From contig JAITFZ010000008.1 of the NCBI GenBank assembly GCA_031280965.1, positions 1-36,135 of the forward strand: a DNA stretch of 36,135 nt, read 5' to 3'. This DNA is from Oscillospiraceae bacterium (lineage in GTDB: Bacteria > Bacillota > Clostridia > Oscillospirales > Ruminococcaceae). Within the stretch, counting starts at the first letter, position 1. Each line of letters starts with the position of its first letter. The position numbers were made by a program, and so were the translations under genes. Positions 31,959 to 36,135 of this stretch are shown here, one piece after another. The notes beneath the pieces are model-generated. The model ran no database searches, was not told the DNA's origin, and saw only the letters and a list, made by a program, of their open reading frames with translations.

Positions 31959-32861
31959 ATGAAACATTTACTTAAAATGCTCGACTTAGACGGCAGGGAG
32001 ATTATAGAAATATTAAATCTCGCCGACCAGTTAAAATATGAGCAGAAACACGGAATACCTCACGCTCTGCTTAAAGGCAAAACGCTCGGCATGATTTTCG
32101 AGAAGGCTTCTACAAGGACGCGGGTGTCGTTTGAGGCGGGAATGTACCAGCTCGGCGGTTACGCGCTGTTCCTGTCATCGCAGGAACTGCAAATGGGGCG
32201 GGGTGAACCTATTGAAGATACGGCGCGGGTATTATCGCGGTATTTGGACGGCATAATGATACGGACGTTTAAACAGGAGGATGTGGAAGCTTTGGCACAG
32301 CACGGTTCAATCCCGGTCATTAACGGGCTTACCGACGCTTCGCATCCGTGTCAGGTTTTGGCGGACTTAATGACAATCCGCGAGTATAAAAACAAGCTTG
32401 AAGGTTTGAAGCTTTGTTTTATAGGAGACGGACACAACATGGCGAATTCGCTGATTGTAGGTTGCCTGAAGGTCGGAATGAACGTTAGCGTTGCAGTACC
32501 GGAAGGCTATGAACCGTCCGAGGGCGCGCTGAACTTTGCGAAAGATTTTGCGGGGTTTGAGCTTGTGCGCGAGCCGCTTAAAGCCGCCGGGAACGCAGAT
32601 GTGCTTGTCACCGATGTCTGGTCTTCAATGGGTCACGAAAGCGAAGCCGAGAAGCGGAAGAAAGCTTTTGCGGGCTTCCAAATCAACGACAAAACAATTG
32701 CGGCAGCGAATCCCGATGTGATGGTTCTGCACTGCTTGCCCGCACATAAGGGTGAGGAGATTACCCATAAAGTTTTTGAAGAACACGCAAATGCAATCTT
32801 CGACGAGTCCGAAAACAGGCTCCACGCGCAAAAAGCAGTCATGGTAAAATTGATGGGTTAA
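31959..32861 (+). CDS. argF: Ornithine carbamoyltransferase
   Basis: The product is 300 residues. Carbamoyl-phosphate binding is shown by EKASTRTRVSFEAGM (~50) and HPCQVLADLMTI (~130), and ornithine binding by SSMGHESEAEKRKKAF and HCLPAHKGEEIT (~265). It makes citrulline, completing the set of arginine genes apart from carbamoyl-phosphate synthase (carAB), which is not in this window. CGAAAGGA precedes ATG 31959. It is the last gene of the arg cluster; no clear terminator follows. Confidence 0.96.
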   Translation: MKHLLKMLDLDGREIIEILNLADQLKYEQKHGIPHALLKGKTLGMIFEKASTRTRVSFEAGMYQLGGYALFLSSQELQMGRGEPIEDTARVLSRYLDGIMIRTFKQEDVEALAQHGSIPVINGLTDASHPCQVLADLMTIREYKNKLEGLKLCFIGDGHNMANSLIVGCLKVGMNVSVAVPEGYEPSEGALNFAKDFAGFELVREPLKAAGNADVLVTDVWSSMGHESEAEKRKKAFAGFQINDKTIAAANPDVMVLHCLPAHKGEEITHKVFEEHANAIFDESENRLHAQKAVMVKLMG

Positions 32862-32876
32862 ATTTTACAAAAAGGC

Positions 32877-32905
32877 TTGCATAATAATGAGAATTATGTT
32901 ATAAT
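32877..32905 (+). promoter_or_regulatory. hpf promoter
   Basis: TTGCAT (32877-32882) and TATAAT (32900-32905) have a 17-base spacer, 33 bases before ATG 32939. Confidence 0.75.
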
Positions 32906-32938
32906 TTAACAAATCATATAACAAAAGGAGAAAAACAT

Positions 32939-33460
32939 ATGAATGTAAAAGTTACCGCAAAAAAAATGCAGGTGGACGGCTTGGTTGAATACGCCGAAGC
33001 GAAACTCAGAAAGCTTGAGAGATTTTTCGGTGAAGATTTCGACGCGAAAATCACGGTGTCGTCACAGCGCGGAATGATTACGCTGGAGCTTACCGTAAAG
33101 CACGACAACTTAATTTTCAGGGCGGAACAGTCCGCGCAGAATAAAAACGATGCGGTGGACGCTTGCGTTGACCGAATCGTCAGGCAAATCCGCAAAAACA
33201 AAACGAGAATCGAAAAGCGTCTGCACGCCTCCGCTTTTAATGAAGGCTTTGAGGATGATATTGAGGAACAGGCGGCGTATGAGGTAATAAAGAAAAAGCC
33301 GATTATTCTGCACCCTATGAACGTAGACGAAGCGATTTTGCAGATGAATATGCTTAGCCACAGCTTTTTTATGTTCAAGAACGGCGACACGGGTGAAATC
33401 AACGTGGTTTATAAGCGCAAGGACGGACATTACGGCGTAATGGAACCTACTAAAGATTAA
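32939..33460 (+). CDS. hpf: Ribosome hibernation promoting factor, long form
   Basis: The product is 173 residues. The N-terminal HPF domain (~1-100) starts MNVKVTAKKMQVDGLVEYAE and contains AVDACVDRIVRQIRKNK. The C-terminal dimerisation domain is KKPIILHPMNVDEAILQMNM, then LSHSFFMFKN. The long form joins two 70S ribosomes into 100S dimers in stationary phase. Its own promoter and an AAAGGAG site before ATG 32939 separate it from the arg cluster. Confidence 0.94.
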   Translation: MNVKVTAKKMQVDGLVEYAEAKLRKLERFFGEDFDAKITVSSQRGMITLELTVKHDNLIFRAEQSAQNKNDAVDACVDRIVRQIRKNKTRIEKRLHASAFNEGFEDDIEEQAAYEVIKKKPIILHPMNVDEAILQMNMLSHSFFMFKNGDTGEINVVYKRKDGHYGVMEPTKD

Positions 33461-33504
33461 ATCACCGTAAACGTAAAGGCGGCTCGCATGAGAATGTTTA
33501 ATAA

Positions 33505-33533
33505 TACGGCGTAATTTTAGTAATTACGCCGTA
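33505..33533 (+). terminator. Hairpin after hpf
   Basis: The 12-base arms TACGGCGTAATT (33505-33516) and AATTACGCCGTA (33522-33533) have a 5-base loop. The following ATGTATGT is not a good T-tract, so termination may be partial. Confidence 0.6.
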
Positions 33534-33630
33534 TGTATGTATAAGAAGATATATAACAGGAACTTTTGTGAACTGCCATGCAAGACTAACACTTTTACTC
33601 CAAGAAATACCATAACGGAGGATAATCTGT

Positions 33631-33951
33631 ATGAACAAAACATTAGCTATTGTCGGTGTGCTCGTCGCAGTTTTCGTGGTGGGAGCAATGATTATCATCA
33701 TTGCAAGCGGCGGGGAAGAAGATACACTACCGACCAACGCAACCACTCCCGTAACAACTACAACTACATCTGTGACCACCACACCGCCGACTACAACGAC
33801 GACCGCCGAGACAACGACTACCCCCGAAATAACAACAGCACCGCCCGAAACAACAACTACCCCCGACGTCACGACAATACCGCCCGTTACCGCGACAACT
33901 ACGGTTGCACCGCCACCTTCTACTCCCGCTCCAACACGGAAAGCACAATAA
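33631..33951 (+). CDS. Single-pass membrane protein with a Thr/Pro-rich extracellular tail
   Basis: The product is 106 residues. One membrane helix (LAIVGVLVAVFVVGAMIIII) is followed by a ~75-residue low-complexity tail of Thr with Pro, Glu and Val (TTTPPTTTTTAETTTTPEIT). The tail resembles a wall-spanning or glycosylated linker with no folded domain after it, so it may be a stalk whose head was lost, or a small surface protein. AACGGAGGATAAT precedes ATG 33631. Confidence 0.6.
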   Translation: MNKTLAIVGVLVAVFVVGAMIIIIASGGEEDTLPTNATTPVTTTTTSVTTTPPTTTTTAETTTTPEITTAPPETTTTPDVTTIPPVTATTTVAPPPSTPAPTRKAQ

Positions 33952-33977
33952 AAAACTTATAATTATGAGGTTAGGAA

Positions 33978-34460
33978 ATGGAAGGAACGGATTTATTAGG
34001 AAACTATTTTAAAGTTGAGTGCATTGGTTGTGCGTTAGCAGATAAAAGCCTTGTACCTGTTGGGGGAATTATTAAGGAAACAGAAAACTTTATTTTGCAC
34101 CACGACCCCGAAGTACCGATTAAAGGATTTTTAATTATCGCTTCTAAACAACATATAAAATCAATTACTCAATTATCGAAACCACAGGCGATTGAATTTT
34201 TTGAATTGTGCTATAAAGCGAGAGTTGCCCTTTCCTCTTTTGAAGATATTGATGAATGTGCTTTAATTCAAGAGGAAAGAAGCAGTCACTTTCATTTTTG
34301 GATATTGCCGAAATATAAATGGCTAAATGATTTATTTGATAATTCTTTATCGTCGTTAAGACCTATTATGAAATATGCAGAGGAAAATTTGAAAACCGAG
34401 AAAAATATCGAGGATATAAAAATGTGTGTCGAGCGGTTGAAATTAATATTAAATGAATAG
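33978..34460 (+). CDS. HIT-like nucleotide-binding protein
   Basis: The product is 160 residues. An N-terminal Cys pair (VECIGCALAD) and the strand pattern FILHHDPEVPIKGFLIIASK followed by QHIKSI are typical of the histidine-triad superfamily. The catalytic motif is SSHFHFWILP: the first and middle (nucleophilic) His are present, but the third triad position is Trp, as in some GalT-like branches where it is Gln. It may hydrolyse or transfer a nucleotide group; the substrate is unknown. ATGAGGTTAGG precedes ATG 33978. Lower GC than the arg region suggests a different origin. Confidence 0.7.
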   Translation: MEGTDLLGNYFKVECIGCALADKSLVPVGGIIKETENFILHHDPEVPIKGFLIIASKQHIKSITQLSKPQAIEFFELCYKARVALSSFEDIDECALIQEERSSHFHFWILPKYKWLNDLFDNSLSSLRPIMKYAEENLKTEKNIEDIKMCVERLKLILNE

Positions 34461-34529
34461 CACAAACCTACACTACTCCATTAATCACAACGAGGAGTTA
34501 TTAAGGAATTTATAAAATACGAGGTTAAA

Positions 34530-34889
34530 ATGCAAGGAATTACAATTAAATATTTGCAAGAATACTTAAAATCAAAAGACCATAACGTGCGCTCACATTT
34601 GAAGTCCTTGCAACTAAAACCCGATAAAATCAGTTCGTTTTTTAGGGCAGAGTTTACAGCTTATGCTGCTGCGTAAGGATGGCAAGGTTTAATTTGGGGA
34701 GCAATAGCTAAGGGGCGGGATTTACATTTTTTGTTAGCAACGCAAGGAACAGAATATGTTAATGAGTTTTCGCAATTGGAGGGAGGTGGAGATGACGATT
34801 TTTCATTAAATATTAAAACTACTCTTGGTACTATAAAATCAATAGAAAATGATGCAATTAAATTATGTAATGCTGACAGGAAATTATAA
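34530..34889 (+). pseudogene. Interrupted ORF with a MazG-like N-terminus
   Basis: A single frame of 119 codons is broken by one TAA at codon 49 (34674-34676). The first part, ITIKYLQEYLKSKDHN, resembles the start of small MazG-like pyrophosphohydrolases, but what follows does not. The second half (GWQGLIWGAIAKGRDLHFLL...) is not recognised. GAGG precedes the ATG. It could be a nonsense-mutated gene or two joined remnants. The rest of 34461-35016 shows nothing I can name. Confidence 0.4.
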
Positions 34890-35016
34890 TCCTGTATACT
34901 TTATTTACGCAACCTACTTGAAAAATAAATCCGAATATGTTAATATTAGATATACGGTCATTGTTCAAGGGGTTTGCGTTGATTTGATTTTGTTCGTTAA
35001 AACCCTGTTGTAATCA

Positions 35017-35373
35017 TTAACCACGCCCTTTCGTTTTAGATTTTGCATTACATTGTGGGGTAATATTGCCGAGATTTGAAATACATCTCTTACATAATAT
35101 CACATCCCTCGATTTATTTTTCTGGCGAACCCGCTCACGGTTACGATTCCTCGAATTAACACGGTCTTGTTTGATTTCTTCCTTGATTGATTTTTTGCAG
35201 CTACGTTCAAGTTTCTTCAAGGAATAATCTTGCAAAACCGATTTCAACACGTTCACATTTTTCGCCTTAAAAAACACGACATACGACTTCGATTTATCGC
35301 CACTTTCATTAGCAGTAACGACTTTTTTGAGAGAATAACAAACAAATTTATGCGTGTGTTGGGGAAAAGCCCT
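35017..35373 (-). pseudogene. C-terminal fragment of a DUF3801 (PcfB-like) conjugation protein
   Basis: An open frame of 118 codons, with no start and a stop just upstream (35376-35374), reads YSLKKVVTANESGDKSKSYV, then VFFKAKNVNVLKSVLQDYSL and a basic tail. This matches the end of DUF3801 proteins as I remember them (a YxLKK strand, VFFKA-D, K/R-rich tail), which occur with relaxase and coupling-protein genes on clostridial conjugative elements. The N-terminal half is missing. It marks the relic of an ICE. Confidence 0.55.
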
Positions 35374-35425
35374 TTACAAAGGCTTTCGGAGCTGATGAAC
35401 ACAGAAACATCACAATTTCCACAGG

Positions 35426-35492
35426 GCATTTCGCTCTCTGCACAGAGCAAAATGCGAGCGACCGCTTGACCGTCGCAAGCTGATGCCAGCTT
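35426..35492 (-). other. Three consecutive hairpins in non-coding DNA
   Basis: On the minus strand the stems are AAGCTG/CAGCTT (plus 35477-35482 and 35487-35492), GCGAC/GTCGC (35458-35462 and 35472-35476) and a 12-bp stem GCATTTTGCTCT/AGAGCGAAATGC (35426-35437 and 35444-35455, one G-T pair). GCTTGACCG occurs twice. They lie just upstream of the DUF3801 fragment, so they may be an ICE origin of transfer, a leader or a small RNA. The remainder of 35493-35757 holds the tRNA promoter and AT-rich DNA. Confidence 0.6.
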
Positions 35493-35638
35493 GACCGCAG
35501 GAATGATTGCCTGTCGTCTGCAAATCTATAAACTGGTTCTACTATATATTGTCACCCCTCTCGAATGGCGATTTTAACTTTTTGGTTCAGATGTATTGAC
35601 AACACAGAATCCTGCTTCAAATATTTTGTTAAAAAGTA

Positions 35639-35667
35639 TTGACAAGCTGGTTATAAACTGCTATAAT
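35639..35667 (+). promoter_or_regulatory. Perfect promoter for tRNA-Met
   Basis: TTGACA (35639-35644) and TATAAT (35662-35667) have a 17-base spacer, about 90 bases upstream of the tRNA. A second TTGACA at 35596 pairs only with a poor -10. Confidence 0.85.
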
Positions 35668-35757
35668 GTATTGGAGTTCCAAAAAGAATACCTTTTTCAA
35701 TATAACAGCGATTAGCAAACATCATTTCAGTCTAACAACAGTTAACAAAATAGATTA

Positions 35758-35831
35758 GCACCTTTAGCTCAGTTGGTTAGAGCTACCGGCTCATAACCGG
35801 TAGGTCCGGGGTTCGAGTCCCTGAAGGTGCA
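35758..35831 (+). tRNA. tRNA-Met (anticodon CAT)
   Basis: A complete cloverleaf is present: acceptor GCACCTT with AAGGTGC and discriminator A, D stem GCTC/GAGC, anticodon stem ACCGG/CCGGT with loop CTCATAA (CAT), variable AGGTC, T stem CGGGG/CCCTG with loop TTCGAGT. CCA is not encoded. G1-C72 and the lack of three G-C pairs in the anticodon stem exclude the initiator tRNA. It is most like elongator Met; tRNA-Ile2 (lysidine-modified CAT) cannot be fully excluded. Confidence 0.93.
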
Positions 35832-35846
35832 GTAAGGCTTAACATA

Positions 35847-35891
35847 GACGAACCCCGAAAAACCCTGTGTTTATCGGGGTTCGTCTTTTTT
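35847..35891 (+). terminator. Intrinsic terminator of tRNA-Met
   Basis: The 12-base arms GACGAACCCCGA (35847-35858) and TCGGGGTTCGTC (35874-35885) are followed by six T. Confidence 0.93.
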
Positions 35892-36031
35892 GAAAATATT
35901 TTGTCCATTTCTTCACGGCTTAAACATTTCTCGCCATCCTTGTAATTGAACACGATTAGCATTTTATCGTCATAGACATAAACGGAGTTCACAAACACGT
36001 CAATCAAGCGTTGTTTATACCATGTTGCAAT
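35888..36031 (-). pseudogene. C-terminal tail of a third serine recombinase
   Basis: The frame YKQRLIDVFVNSVYVYDDKM, then LIVFNYKDGEKC is the typical last 40 residues of large serine recombinases. A stop (36034-36032) lies just upstream and there is no start. Downstream it runs into the tRNA terminator, so both ends are lost. It suggests an integrase once sat next to this tRNA gene. Confidence 0.65.
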
Positions 36032-36053
36032 CTATATAAATCTATGATATAAT
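36025..36053 (+). promoter_or_regulatory. Promoter of the gene at the right edge
   Basis: TTGCAA (36025-36030) and TATAAT (36048-36053) have a 17-base spacer, 30 bases before ATG 36084. Confidence 0.7.
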
Positions 36054-36083
36054 ATTATCATCAAATGTTGATGAGGTGACATT

Positions 36084-36135
36084 ATGGCGAGTCGAAAAAG
36101 AATTACTGACAATATAGACGTGGTAATTACCGCTA
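36084..36135 (+). CDS. Start of an unknown gene running off the right edge
   Basis: GATGAGGTGACATT, including GAGGTG, lies before ATG 36084. The visible 17 residues are MASRKRITDNIDVVITA. This is too short to identify, but its promoter and ribosome binding site are good. Confidence 0.6.
   Translation, partial: MASRKRITDNIDVVITA

Noticed and set aside
35230-35469. 79-residue plus-strand ORF at the DUF3801 fragment
   Set aside because: The minus frame matches a known conjugation family in sequence pattern; this frame shows no family features.
35783-36007. 74-residue minus-strand ORF across the tRNA
   Set aside because: Its last ~27 residues are only the complement of the terminator and tRNA; just the first ~45 residues resemble a recombinase tail, listed as a pseudogene.

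Overview
The window looks like a chromosomal segment of a Gram-positive Clostridia-type Bacillota. The support is strong GGAGG-type ribosome binding sites, near-consensus TTGACA/TATAAT promoters, a preQ1-I riboswitch before queT, a long-form hpf, a spore-coat-type manganese catalase fragment, and large serine recombinases of the kind common on clostridial conjugative elements. The species cannot be named from the sequence.

Layout. (1) 1-7.5 kb is accessory. It holds a secreted, apparently wall-anchored protein. Two large serine recombinases then point at each other across a headless and tailless CotJC/Mn-catalase fragment. A DUF4143-type ATPase follows behind a 23-bp tandem repeat and a consensus promoter, and then an IS1-like element that lacks its N-terminal zinc finger but keeps a frameshift slippery site. 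(2) 7.5-14.5 kb: cysteine synthase, then a leftward group (DUF624 membrane protein, PHP phosphoesterase, TSCPD protein, GH25 muramidase), mnmA and a membrane-anchored SGNH hydrolase. (3) 14.5-19.4 kb: queT under a preQ1 pseudoknot, the rpmG-secE-nusG-rplK-rplA operon, and an HPr-like/D-2-hydroxyacid dehydrogenase/lipoprotein group. (4) 19.4-24.3 kb: feoAB, a chemoreceptor with a Cys-rich PAS domain, and an XRE regulator whose promoter carries an inverted repeat. (5) 24.4-32.9 kb: a nearly complete arginine pathway, argG-argH-GNAT-argC-argJ-argB-argD-argF, with a decayed second GNAT between argG and argH. (6) 32.9-34.5 kb: hpf, a Thr/Pro-rich membrane protein and a HIT-like protein. (7) 34.5-36.1 kb is decayed accessory DNA: an interrupted ORF, a DUF3801 (PcfB-like) conjugation gene fragment, a three-hairpin non-coding block, tRNA-Met(CAT) with its own promoter and terminator, and the tail of a third serine recombinase.

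How the parts work together. The arg genes take glutamate to arginine using ArgJ for acetyl recycling. The rpmG-rplA operon supplies translation and secretion components. FeoAB imports ferrous iron. The accessory ends show repeated insertion and decay of integrative elements.

The most interesting unexplained signal is a family of four 77-98 nt leader elements (8505-8581, 10029-10124 and 10396-10493 on the minus strand; 27136-27212 on the plus strand). Each sits right after an upstream gene and carries a ribosome binding site and a start codon. All four share potential stem-loops, and two carry an extra hairpin. In two copies the built-in start codon opens a three-codon ORF whose stop overlaps the real start (ATGA). 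This looks like a mobile or duplicated structured RNA leader; I do not recognise it as a known class.
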